12,135 nt of DNA from Euperipatoides rowelli (lineage: Eukaryota; Onychophora; Udeonychophora; Euonychophora; Peripatopsidae), in NCBI GenBank assembly GCA_003024985.2, contig PXIH01S0005038.1; one strand, 5' to 3'. Made by a program: the position numbers and the translations under genes. Positions 1 to 7,607 of the stretch are shown one piece after another. The notes under the pieces were generated by a model. That model had not been told where the DNA came from. It saw nothing but the letters and a program-made list of their open reading frames with translations, and made no database searches. Positions within the stretch are counted from its first letter, which is position 1; the number at the start of each line of letters is the position of its first letter.

Positions 1-332
1 AAATAAATTAAATTATAAACATTAAAAAAAATATTACAAAAAATGCTTAATATTTTAATCTTATTTATATAAACAAAACAAACAATATATATTGAATTGA
101 TTAACACGTGAAATAGGAATAAGCAAAATTATGTGAAATTATTATAATCTAATTAGTTGCTGTCCTTTTTCACCTCCTCCTTAGTAAAAAATTAATGATT
201 TACATTTTCTTAACAAGAAATCATCTCATAACCTTGTAATGTAATATTCATTACCTTGAAAAGAAAAAAAAAAAATGGTGATGATACTGTATCACATGAT
301 TTGATAGGATTTTGAGATTTATATGCTTTTAG
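1..332. other. AT-rich non-coding DNA before the first candidate exon
   Basis: Very AT-rich sequence with runs of A and T and no convincing coding frame on either strand. A short minus-strand frame (210-404) crosses its right end and the first candidate exon; its translation is low-complexity (poly-Phe and Ser), so I take it as chance. The last bases form a pyrimidine-rich stretch ending in a possible splice acceptor (AG at 331-332). The segment could be intron of the gene whose exon may start at 333. Confidence 0.5.
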
Positions 333-511
333 GCTGAAAGAAAAAAAAAAGGAAATGTTTTTAAATGGGGGCTTAGCATTGGCTGTAGGGATTGTAAGTC
401 CCATTCATGGACTTGTACTTCTAACCATATGTTTTGCATGCTATGTTTTTCAGAGGAACAATTGGAGTAAAGCTGCCCAGGAAACAGACAGCAAAAAATT
501 AAAAGCAGAAG
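333..511 (+). CDS. Candidate internal exon A: single membrane-spanning segment, unrecognised protein
   Basis: The proposed exon lies between an acceptor (TTTTAG ending at 332) and a donor (AAG before GTAAAA at 512). After one leading base it encodes 59 codons without a stop. Residues 1-7 are lysine-rich. Residues 14-39 are strongly hydrophobic (GLALAVG near the start, LVLLTICFACYVF near the end) and read as one membrane helix. A polar, basic tail follows with RNNWSK and DSKKLK, as in a stop-transfer region with a cytoplasmic tail. The exon exits in phase 1. The open frame actually runs from 316 to a stop at 589-591, long for this AT-rich DNA but not beyond chance. A shorter exon, 454-511, is possible because TATGTTTTTCAG ends at 453; then the hydrophobic segment would be intron. 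I do not recognise the family. Membrane topology is inference from composition only. Confidence 0.35.
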
Positions 512-879
512 GTAAAATGATTTTTTTATATTATGTTAAAAAATATTTATATATACCGGTACCTATTTTTTTAAGAACTGATGTTATTTAGTTTTTGGTT
601 AGAATTTGTAATATTTTCATGTATGAAAATTAAATTTGTATTATTTTGATGTATGTAAATTTAATCTTAGCAAATTAACATATTTAATTATCTTTAAAAA
701 AATAAAAAGTTTTTTTTTAAGTACCGGTAATCAATAATTTTAATATAACATTTAAAAATGATGGACACTTTGATTGGAAGATATTTTACATTAATTATTT
801 GTGTTATTTTAAATAATATTAAACCATTATTAAATGAAAAGAATTTGAAAAATTAATCTGCCTTATTATTGATTCCCAG
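512..879 (+). other. Candidate intron A-B with a 30-bp two-copy repeat
   Basis: This 368-base AT-rich stretch starts with GTAAAA and ends with GATTCCCAG, consistent with a GT-AG intron. Positions 603-632 and 633-662 are two adjacent ~30-bp copies that share AATTTGTA at the start and ATGTATG further in, differing at about four to five positions. ACCGGT occurs twice (near 556 and 723). A 30-odd codon frame starting at 761 is no longer than chance. The intron call depends wholly on the exon model. Confidence 0.3.
603..662. repeat. Two-copy ~30-bp tandem repeat
   Basis: Two adjacent copies (603-632 and 633-662) each begin AATTTGTA and contain ATGTATG. They are about 85% identical by eye. This is a small, partly decayed duplication in AT-rich DNA with no sign of function. 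Confidence 0.6.
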
Positions 880-899
880 CTTCACCAACAGAGGTGCTG
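880..899 (+). CDS. Candidate 20-base micro-exon B
   Basis: The segment follows an acceptor (GATTCCCAG ending at 879) and precedes GTGAGAGT at 900, a near-consensus donor. Taken in phase 1 after exon A, its two leading bases complete an Ala codon. It then reads Ser-Pro-Thr-Glu-Val-Leu and exits in phase 0, which fits candidate exon C. The phase match on both sides is the main support. If the donor is not used, the same frame stays open to a stop at 990-992 and adds a hydrophobic stretch (IFLLLSFLL). Twenty bases is short but within the range of known animal micro-exons. Both sites could be chance in this DNA. Confidence 0.22.
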
Positions 900-1102
900 G
901 TGAGAGTGTCAATTTTCCTACTTCTTAGTTTTTTACTTCACACAAACTTAGTGTCAAATTACACCACTTTTGTCATAAATAGTCGTATATAAAATTAACA
1001 TCACTTTGATATTTTGTCAAACACATTTTTTAGAGCTCACAAATGACATTTAATTCGAGTAATGTTTATTGACAAACGGTTTTAAACAAATTTTTGTTTT
1101 AG
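900..1102 (+). other. Candidate intron B-C
   Basis: A 203-base stretch that starts GTGAGAG and ends in a T-rich tract with TTTTGTTTTAG, among the better-looking donor and acceptor pairs in the window. No other feature was seen in it. The call is conditional on exons B and C. Confidence 0.25.
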
Positions 1103-1180
1103 GGACCCTTTTCCATCATTGCCTTTAAATATCTGAATCAAACATTCCTACCAAATTTCAATATTTATGCCATTCACTGA
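1103..1180 (+). CDS. Candidate terminal exon C with stop codon
   Basis: After a T-rich acceptor ending TTTTAG at 1102, the frame reads 25 codons beginning GPFSIIAFKYLN and ending at TGA (1178-1180). An AATAAA lies at 1192-1197. With exons A and B this gives a 91-residue C-terminal fragment in one consistent phase. In exon C's frame a TAG sits exactly at the acceptor, so the frame opens only where the exon would begin. After the TGA the same frame is open again for 53 codons, to a TAA at 1340-1342. So the TGA may not be the true end, or the whole frame may be chance. No domain was recognised. Confidence 0.27.
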   Translation, partial: GPFSIIAFKYLNQTFLPNFNIYAIH

Positions 1181-1342
1181 TTTTTCTTTTTAATAAAGGA
1201 AAAAATAAATTTTAGTTTCGATAGCAATATTTCTATACATTACATACAAGAGTTAGCAGTGAACTACTTTTGCAAAAAATTAACAGCGGCATGCATGAAT
1301 AGAACAAATATTAACTTTACTGAGCAGCTAAGTACAAAGTAA
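1181..1342 (+). other. Open frame immediately after the exon C stop
   Basis: The frame of candidate exon C continues for 53 codons past its TGA and ends at TAA. Its second half contains HYIQELAVNYFCKKL, a plausible protein-like composition, while its start is low-complexity (Phe and Lys). It may be 3' untranslated sequence, the remains of a longer reading frame, or chance. An open stretch of this length is expected many times in six frames of this DNA. Confidence 0.15.
1192..1197 (+). promoter_or_regulatory. Possible poly(A) signal AATAAA
   Basis: A canonical AATAAA lies 12 bases after the stop of candidate exon C. The hexamer is common in AT-rich DNA, so only its position gives it weight. 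The distance would leave a very short 3' untranslated region. Confidence 0.25.
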
Positions 1343-2266
1343 TTATTAAATTATTCCCAACTGCGATTACAATTTAACAAGGCAGTCATATCTAATCCAT
1401 ATTGTTAAAATGTATTACTAAATATAAATCATATTTTTAATTATCTATTTGTACAGAAGAACAATGCATAATAACAGTATTAAAGTTTGTTGTCCAACTG
1501 GAAATGCTCCATTTTGCAAAAAGATAATCCAAAAACTACATTACACAATTTTTCAATATTATCACACAATTTAATACCTCCTATATGAATTTGTCATACA
1601 TTTTCAACCCCTCAACCCCTTCTTCTATAAAACAAAATGCATTAATATAACGGATTAGAGAATTTATTAATTCATTAAAAAAAAACTATATAAGATCTAT
1701 TAAACAAGTATTATATTAATATATATATAATATATTTTTCTAAAATAAAGTAAAACAAAATATATTCTTAATGCATTTTGACTTGAAGTGTCTGTTCTCG
1801 TGAAACTCGTGTATGTGAACAGGGGTGTGGTTTTACTATAAATACAGTATGTGCATATTTGTGAGGGTCCATAAACTGGGGTATCCCTGTATTTAATTTA
1901 CTCCCCCATGTCACATCACCATGTTTATTCTAACCCCTCACACCCTTTTCACAAGATGTAGTTGATGGATGGGCCCCATATCTGTACTTTGACAGGACTA
2001 TGCAGATGATTGGGCTACAAATGCAACATCTTAGTCAACTATCCATTATTATTTATTTACTTTGAAAAAGTAGATAATCTGTTGTACAGATCTTGGTAAA
2101 TACAGTAAATAAATAAAATGTAAAATAAGAACACATTAGAACAACATAAATTCTATGACCTTTGATACAAACACGATTGTATGCAGTAGGATTTATAACT
2201 ATATATCGAATAAACCCAATAATGTTTATCTTAGATATATGGCAAGGGAATTTTTAGTCTTAAGAA
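1343..2266. other. AT-rich DNA without a recognised gene
   Basis: No convincing coding frame. Positions 1790-2040 are less AT-rich than their surroundings and contain an imperfect inverted repeat (listed separately) and a 43-codon frame at 1934-2065 whose start reads PLTPFSQDVVDGWAPYLYFD. That frame lacks a good donor and is within chance length. The rest is simple AT-rich sequence. Confidence 0.5.
1815..1952. repeat. Imperfect inverted repeat around a GC-richer core
   Basis: The left arm at 1815-1829 (GTGAACAGGGGTGTG) pairs with the right arm at 1939-1952 (CACACCCTTTTCAC), with about three differences including a one-base gap. The spacing makes a 138-bp unit. It could be a short MITE, but no target-site duplication is visible at the ends, so it stays unclassified. 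Confidence 0.3.
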
Positions 2267-2898
2267 ATGTCACCTGCTTCTAACACTGAACTAAAAAAAA
2301 AAGGTGTAATGACAAATAAAAGCATATTGGTGTATAGAATCAGACACTGGGTGTATATGAACAGAAGGAAAAACTGGAGTATGATGTGTACAGTGCTAAG
2401 GATTGATCTTCAACTAAGAATATAGTAAGGTGTTAATTTATATGGAAAGACACCTTACAGAAAGACAAATTTCAGCATCATTAAAAAGTTGGATGGAACT
2501 AGCAAAGAATGGTGCAATTGAAATCCAAGAAAGTTTACATTACGATAAAATTGTCAGCGAAATTCTAATTTTTAATATCTAAAGGATGAGGAGGAATACC
2601 TCAAGGAAAACAGAATAAAACTAATGAAATCAATCTTGATTGATTGCATTATCCTCTTAAATTTCCTAAATACTGGTTTTTAACCTCAGAAATAACATTA
2701 ATTATCCAAAACAGGAAGATGTGAAGCTCTAAATTCAGTCTGGAAAAAGACAGAACTGCTAATATAGGGGACAAGAATCTATGTACAGCACTAGTCAAAC
2801 ATTTTTTAAAAAATGTTTTTATTGTCTTATGTCATTCTGACTATATTGCTGTGGAGGGAGTCCAAGTGTATTGTCCTAGATGTTGGAATACTGTATAG
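2267..2898 (+). other. String of four short open frames, possibly a decayed coding sequence
   Basis: Four plus-strand frames follow one another nearly without gaps. They are 2267-2425 (frame 2, 52 codons from an ATG), 2418-2582 (frame 3, 54 open codons with an ATG at 2442), 2576-2683 (frame 2, 35 codons) and 2725-2898 (frame 1, 57 codons). The second reads LTERQISASLKSWMELAKNG, amphipathic in character. The fourth ends near VYCPRCW, a Cys-Pro-x-Cys knuckle as found in zinc ribbons, but no second cysteine pair is visible. The layout fits a pseudogene with several frameshifts, but each piece alone is of chance length and I recognise no family. No splice signals clearly bound the pieces. Confidence 0.15.
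2425..2458. repeat. Perfect 9-bp inverted repeat (hairpin)
   Basis: GTAAGGTGT at 2425-2433 and its exact reverse complement ACACCTTAC at 2450-2458 are separated by 16 bases. There is no T-run after it that would suggest a functional element, and the context is otherwise plain. It is probably incidental. Confidence 0.5.
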
Positions 2899-4083
2899 CC
2901 CATAATCCTATGATTACATAGCTGACTACAACTAATGATTAGTCTTTCTATAAGGTACTATCTCCTATATGGCAATGATGTGAAATATCTTTTATAACTA
3001 AATAGATAATTAAATGCACAAATAAATATAAAAAATCTCAAAAGCACTTAGCAGATTTGTATCATATTTGCCATTATTGTAGTCATTTATTTACAAAGTG
3101 ATAGCTTTTACGAGTGACTAGAGAATTAATAACCTAAAGCGAAAATCTATAAAACTATTGAGCTGATTTCAATAAAAATTTTCCATGATTGTCAAGAGAA
3201 ATAATGATGTCAAAAGATTACAAAATTATTTTAAGTTGCAAATTTCACCTAGTAATCATAAGAAATCTTGTCCTTTTATACAAAATAAATTGCTATTTAA
3301 AAAAAAAAAACATACAAAACAATAATTGACCGGGAACCAACCACTTATTTATTTCAACATTTTAGTATTAATTAGCATTCATTACAAAAAAAAAAAAAAA
3401 TGTGCTAAAATTATTTTTATTTTTTGATGTTAGTTGATATTATTTTTAATAGATGGTGCTCTTTGCACAAATTGCATCATGGGATTTGAATCTTTTTCAA
3501 CTTTGCAATATTGCTTCCTTTTTTAATTAAAATAGAGGAAGAGGAAAAGAATTAAATAACTAATCTAATATTAATATTTTTTATACTATATTTCAATACA
3601 TACAATAGATTAATTAAAATATCAAATATTATTTTTATATTATGTATTGTATAAATAGAGTTTTAGATTTTTTTTGCCTATAAATAGTTTTATAATAATG
3701 TAAACCTTAGTGAGAATTCCATGTAAGCACTTAATTTAATTACTGTACTTTTTTATAATTTCTTAAATTAGCTTAGTATATATATTTTTATCTTATGAAC
3801 AGTATTTTTTTTAATCCTTAATTAGGTTAGCCTTAGGCAAGGCCATGAGACTTACACTTGGTGGTGTTGGTGTGTGAATGGGAGGTGTTTCAAGTGGGAG
3901 GGTAATTTCACCCCCTTGTATGATCATACAAAATTTAATGAGTAAAATTTTATGCATTAAAAAGTAAAAGTTAAATTACCCTTTAGTAATGCCTGGAGCC
4001 TCATTTTTGTTTAATAACTAAAATAATAAAATATAAGCTTTAATTTTCCATCTTTAAAAGGATATCACAATGGCGGTTAATGA
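2899..4083. other. AT-rich non-coding DNA with homopolymer runs
   Basis: No supported gene. It contains A12 at 3299-3310 and A15 at 3386-3400. A short GT- and GC-richer patch at about 3830-3930 ends in a perfect palindrome (3916-3931). The A-runs are not linked to a recognisable retroposon body or target duplication. Confidence 0.55.
3916..3931. repeat. Perfect 16-bp palindrome
   Basis: TTGTATGATCATACAA equals its own reverse complement. It stands at the right edge of a G/T-rich patch. It could mark a repeat edge or be a dimer-binding site, but nothing nearby supports a role. Confidence 0.6.
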
Positions 4084-4091
4084 CTTTAAAC

Positions 4092-4343
4092 CAGGGTTCT
4101 TCAACCTTTTTTCATTTACCGCCCACTTTTGCATATTTTGCACATATTTCAATATGCCACCACCCACCTTGACTTCATGTTAGATTTGATACGCCTTTTT
4201 TTTTGGTTGACTGGATGTTTTGTTGACTTCATGTCAAATTTGATGAGCTCTTTTTTTTTTTGGGGGGGGGGGATTCAGTACCGCCCACCAAAAATCCTAA
4301 AACGCCCACTGGTGGGAATTATGGACCAGGTTGAAGAACCCTG
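4092..4343. mobile_element. Non-autonomous hAT-type element (MITE), 252 bp
   Basis: The ends are perfect 16-bp inverted repeats, CAGGGTTCTTCAACCT at 4092-4107 and its reverse complement at 4328-4343. The CAGGG start and the flanking 8-bp target duplication are hallmarks of hAT DNA transposons. The interior is too short for a transposase, so it would depend on an enzyme supplied in trans. CCGCCCAC occurs subterminally at 4119-4126 and 4281-4288, with CGCCCAC again at 4303-4309; such subterminal repeats often bind hAT transposases. Inside, a segment beginning TTGACTTCATGT is duplicated (4169 and 4223, 54 bp apart). A T11-G11 tract lies at 4251-4272. The 82-codon frame that crosses this element is not a gene. 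Confidence 0.9.
4169..4272. repeat. Internal 54-bp duplication and T11-G11 tract in the MITE
   Basis: Two copies start TTGACTTCATGT (4169 and 4223), continue with a similar ATTTGAT-containing stretch, and each ends in a T-run followed by G. The second copy runs into T11 then G11. This fits internal expansion of a non-autonomous element. Confidence 0.65.
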
Positions 4344-4351
4344 CTCTAAAC

Positions 4352-4541
4352 GATGGGACAGTATACCAAACAGTTAACATGCATGGGAATCTATAGTGGC
4401 TGCAAGTGGACGGAAAGAAGGAGGGTATTCAATAATAATGTGCATTTTGAAAATATATTATGACAGTTTGGCTAAAATCTATTCCACCTTATTGTATTCA
4501 CAATTGTGTAAACAATCTTGCAATATGAATGGAACATTACA
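4352..4541 (+). other. Segment between the MITE and a candidate exon
   Basis: A 60-codon frame (4396-4578) starts MAASGRKEGGYS. It overlaps the candidate exon at 4543-4657 in a different frame, so both cannot be right as they stand. No domain was recognised, and it is near chance length for the window. It is slightly less AT-rich than the DNA beyond 4660. Confidence 0.2.
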
Positions 4542-4542
4542 G

Positions 4543-4657
4543 ACAATTCTGGTTATCCTGGCCTTGGAGACATGTTGAGCCAGATTACATCAGATCTCAC
4601 ACACACATTCCCCAACTATGACGATTACTATATAATCCATGCAATATTTTTGAAATG
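4543..4657 (+). CDS. Candidate exon, unrecognised protein
   Basis: This less AT-rich island lies between an acceptor-like AACATTACAG (ending 4542) and a weak donor-like ATG before GTAGTA (4658). Its frame is open from 4512 to a TAG at 4659-4661 and reads NSGYPGLGDMLSQITSDL and then FPNYDDYYII. This is a well-mixed amino-acid composition, unlike the Lys/Asn/Phe-rich noise of most frames here. It would enter in phase 1 and exit in phase 2. It does not continue from candidate exon C, which ends in a stop, so it would belong to another transcript. The family is not recognised, and a chance ORF is quite possible. Confidence 0.2.
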
Positions 4658-4661
4658 GTAG

Positions 4662-5531
4662 TAGAATTTATAAAAATAAAAATCAGTACAATATTTTCAT
4701 TTTTCAATTTATTTAACTGTTTATTTTTTTTTAAATTTAAGTTACTAATAGATTAAATAAAATGTTAAATATGCTGAAAGTTTCCCATTTGTAGTTTGCA
4801 ACTTGTTATTTAAATCCTCTTAGCTTATTAAAAATTTTAATTAGGATAATGCAGATTCCATGTTTTTAATTTTGATCGTCAATTATGGAAATTTGCCAAT
4901 AACAGTCAAAATAAGTGAATCAAATTGTTTATTGGTTTAGCTTAAAGATTGCAGGAGGAATGAAAATTAAATAGAAATTTCATTTTTTTTTTTAAATTTG
5001 TTTTGTGATTTAATTTTTTTTTTTTTATCTTGTAACCAATTGACCACAAAGACATTAGTGATAGAAAATCACAAGTTTTGCACATTCATAATTTTATGTA
5101 CCGTACCCAATTTAGGCCAATTTTTCTAATTTCATCCAAACATCATAAAAAAAAAAAAAAGTTATAATTTCAAATATATAGTAATTGTAAACTGAGGTAT
5201 GTCATATGTTTTCAAGTATTTATTGTACTTTATAACTAGTATTCAAAAATTAATTTTTTGATATAAAAACGAACAGTTTTATACGTCAGAATTAGATAAT
5301 ATTGCTGTCCAAATCAAATGGATAGTCATTTTGTCTTGCCATTTGCTCTTACCACTTCGCATTATAGCATTTAGGCTAGCCTACAGCATGCACTAAATGT
5401 TCAGTGCCTCAGCTCTTTTTCCAGACCATAGGAGTAACGTAAATAAACAAGATACACAATGTGCAGCTTTACCAAAAATTTATTGAGAACACCATTGGCA
5501 TGGAAACAGTAACAATCAATATATATAAAAA
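4662..5531. other. AT-rich DNA without a recognised gene
   Basis: Runs of T (4983-4992 and about 5017-5026) and A14 (5147-5160) dominate. Positions 5330-5480 are less AT-rich and contain the 12-bp palindrome TAGGCTAGCCTA (5372-5383), itself between a 7-bp inverted pair, CATTTAG and CTAAATG. No coding frame worth reporting was seen on either strand. Confidence 0.55.
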
Positions 5532-5547
5532 AATTGGTTAACCAATT
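5532..5547. repeat. Perfect 16-bp palindrome
   Basis: AATTGGTTAACCAATT equals its own reverse complement. It lies in AT-rich DNA with no neighbouring gene, so it is probably incidental. Confidence 0.6.
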
Positions 5548-6509
5548 CAGTCGTACAAACAGTTACTGATCGTTCCAGACCCAGGTGCCTGATCTACCAT
5601 TACATTGTTATCACCTCACTGAATGTAAAATTAAAAAAATAAAGGCCAATGGGCAAAGTTACTATTTGCCAGGCACTAATGACAAAACAAATTATTGTTC
5701 ACTTTTATTGAGTTATTGATGCCACCACAATACGTGTTGAGAACTTGAACAACTCAAGTAACCAGATATGGTAGCGCCTCGAGGTGCTTGTATGATAGGT
5801 TTACAAAGCGAGAAACAGCCTCTAGCAGTTAGGCTAATTTATTTAATATGTAAATTTAAAAAAAATACTAAATATAATGGTTGATTGTTTTTTTTTTTTA
5901 CTAAATGAAATATGTAACTTATTTTCACTTGATCTTGATGTATCTTTAAAGCGTCTAAAAATTAAAATCTTATCTTGAAAATGTCTCTACTTCCTAGAAA
6001 ATTGAAGGATTCTTCGAAGTTTTAAAAGATGCTTATTGCTAAAATCCTGCCTTACATTCTCTCTTCATCTTACCAGATTGTTTTGGAAAATATGGTCTTT
6101 AATGATTAAAATGACCTATCTCTTATATGTGCCTTAATGTTTAATCTTCTTTGGTTGGGGCAAGATGGATAAACTGTTGTGATTCATAGATAATTAAATT
6201 AGAAAAAAGTTAATATTTTTCAGGTAAACTCGGCCAATTCCATTTTAAAACATCAATAAATGAGTGGTCATCCCATTGAGCTCTCATGATTATATTCCAA
6301 AATCAAAGGAATGATGATGATCCAGGCAGTCATTTGAACCAAATACCTTAGTTAAAAAAAAAAAAAGAGATTCATTGGAAATTTTCTAACCTTTTGTCAA
6401 TAAACAAATCTCCCATTAAATCAAACTTAAAAAAACTTTGATCTCTTTTTTGTTTTCTAGCCATGATGAAATTGTCAATTTTAATACTAATTTTCCCTAA
6501 TTCTTTACA
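5548..6509. other. Non-coding DNA up to the second hAT-type element
   Basis: Positions 5550-5830 are mixed in composition, with a small hairpin (GGCAAA at 5652-5657 and TTTGCC at 5665-5670) and a few frames under 25 codons. From 5830 on the DNA is AT-rich. No gene is supported. A minus-strand frame from 6656 to 6372 crosses the transposon edge at 6510 and contains an N, so it is not a gene. Confidence 0.55.
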
Positions 6510-6614
6510 CATGGGGTGCACAACCTTTTTGTACTTAAGGGTCAGTTTAACTTTAACTGAATAAAGGTGGGCCCTCGTTAGGTTTGGTGAGGACGGTGAG
6601 TTAAAAAAAGTTAG

Positions 6615-6743
6615 NTTAAAATAAGTCATTTCAATATCTAGCCTACACACACACAAACAAGCGTTTACTTTAGCAATTCATTACTTTATTAACAAATTAA
6701 TAAGTTGACAATATATTAAATCCTTTCCCATTAAACAAATTCN
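6615..6743. other. Two ambiguous bases (N)
   Basis: N occurs at 6615 and 6743, both inside the hAT-like element just before the minisatellite. This suggests unresolved bases near a hard-to-sequence stretch (G16 plus tandem repeat), so array length in this assembly may be unreliable. Confidence 0.9.
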
Positions 6744-6807
6744 CTTTGTTATAATTTAGAACAAATATTAAAACCTGGCCAAAAAAATACCCTAAAATTA
6801 TAGTATG

Positions 6808-6870
6808 ACAATAGATAGCGATAGACGCAGAGAGAAAGATAGAAAGGTAAAAAAGGGGGGGGGGGGGGGG
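6808..6870. repeat. Degenerate GATA/GA-rich stretch ending in G16
   Basis: Purine-rich sequence (ATAGATAGCGATAGA and AGAGAGAAAGATAGAAAGG) runs into A6 and then G16 at 6855-6870. It is a decayed simple repeat. G16 can form quadruplex-like structures and often causes length errors in sequencing. Confidence 0.7.
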
Positions 6871-6940
6871 AGCTGAGAGTGAGTCATTTATAGTTGTGAT
6901 TCATTCAATCGAGTCAATTCATTCATGAACAACTCAACTT

Positions 6941-7607
6941 TACTCCAGTCACATGATCATTTAAATGGACCAACATTACTCCACAGTCACATGTTCATTT
7001 GAATGATCCAATATTACTCCACTGTCAAATATTCATTTAAATGATCCAACACTAATCCACATTCACATGATCATTTGAATGATTCAACACTACACAGTCA
7101 CATCATCACATGATCATTTGAATGACCTAATACTGTTCCAGTCATCCGAATGACACAACACTACTCCACAGTCGTAATCATTTGAATGACAACACTATTC
7201 TACAGTCACATGATCATTTGAATGACACACTAATTCTGCAGTCACATGATCATTTGAATGAGTCAACTCTACTCCACAGTCACATGATCTTTTGAATGAC
7301 CTACACAACTCTACAGTCACATGATCATTTGAATGATTCAACATGACAGTCACATGATCATTTGAATGACCTAACACTTTTCCAGTCATTGATTGACACA
7401 GCACTACTCCAGTCTTAATCATTGAATGACAACACTACTCCACAGTCACATGATCATTTGAATGACACACTAATTCTGCAGTCACTTGAATTTGAATGAG
7501 TCAACTACTCCACAGTCACATGATCTTTTGAATGACCTACACAACTCTACAGTCATATGATCTTTTGAATGACCCAACACTACTCCCCAGTCACATGATT
7601 ATTTATT
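6941..7607. repeat. Minisatellite 1: ~37-bp monomer, about 19 copies, with a higher-order unit
   Basis: The monomer contains AGTCACATGATCATTTGAATGA (wording varies), followed by CNCAACACTACTCCAC. Copies of the AGTCA core begin near 6947, 6985, 7170, 7204, 7240, 7279, 7315, 7349, 7384, 7411, 7444, 7480, 7514, 7551 and 7589, with degenerate ones between. Spacing is mostly 34-39 bp, with a few shorter. Each full copy carries the palindrome ATGATCAT. A weaker version may extend left to about 6890. From 7140 the order of variants repeats after ~240 bp. The minus-strand frame at 7195-7422 (HSNDHVTVE repeated) is only the repeat read in an open frame. It lies inside the probable hAT element. Confidence 0.93.
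7140..7607. repeat. Higher-order repeat: two ~240-bp blocks of seven monomers
   Basis: Monomer variants at 7140, 7170, 7204, 7240, 7279, 7315 and 7349 recur in the same order at 7384, 7411, 7444, 7480, 7514, 7551 and 7589. The offsets are 244, 241, 240, 240, 235, 236 and 240. Shared variant marks include CACACTAATTCTGCAGTCAC (monomer 3 to 4) and ATGATCTTTTGAATGACCTA (monomer 5). Thus a seven-monomer block was duplicated as a unit after the monomers had diverged. Confidence 0.85.

Larger units (their letters stand above)
4084..4351. repeat. 8-bp target-site duplication of the hAT-type element
   Basis: CTTTAAAC (4084-4091) directly precedes the left inverted repeat, and CTCTAAAC (4344-4351) directly follows the right one. 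Seven of eight bases match. Eight bases is the duplication length of the hAT superfamily. One mismatch suggests an old but not ancient insertion. Confidence 0.85.

Noticed and set aside
210-404. 64-codon minus-strand frame
   Set aside because: Overlaps the candidate exon A on the other strand, and its translation is low-complexity Phe, Ser and Lys from AT-rich runs.
2840-2898. Casein kinase 2 beta-like zinc-binding remnant (VYCPRC)
   Set aside because: Only a few residues agree, a second Cys pair is not visible in the frame, and flanking sequence does not match the family.
3386-3400. Poly(A) tail of a retroposon (SINE or processed pseudogene)
   Set aside because: No body with A and B boxes or coding remnant lies upstream, and no target duplication was seen.
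4129-4377. 82-codon plus-strand frame
   Set aside because: Spans most of the hAT-type MITE, its right inverted repeat and target duplication, so it is transposon sequence read by chance.
6372-6656. 94-codon minus-strand frame
   Set aside because: Crosses the left boundary of the hAT-like element and contains an N; its middle is just the transposon end translated.
7195-7422. Minus-strand protein with HSNDHVTVE repeats
   Set aside because: It is minisatellite 1 in a frame that happens to stay open; adjacent monomers shift the frame and end it.
6941-7607. CRISPR-like array
   Set aside because: Repeats are contiguous and variable with no unique spacers of even length, and the setting is an animal-type genome.
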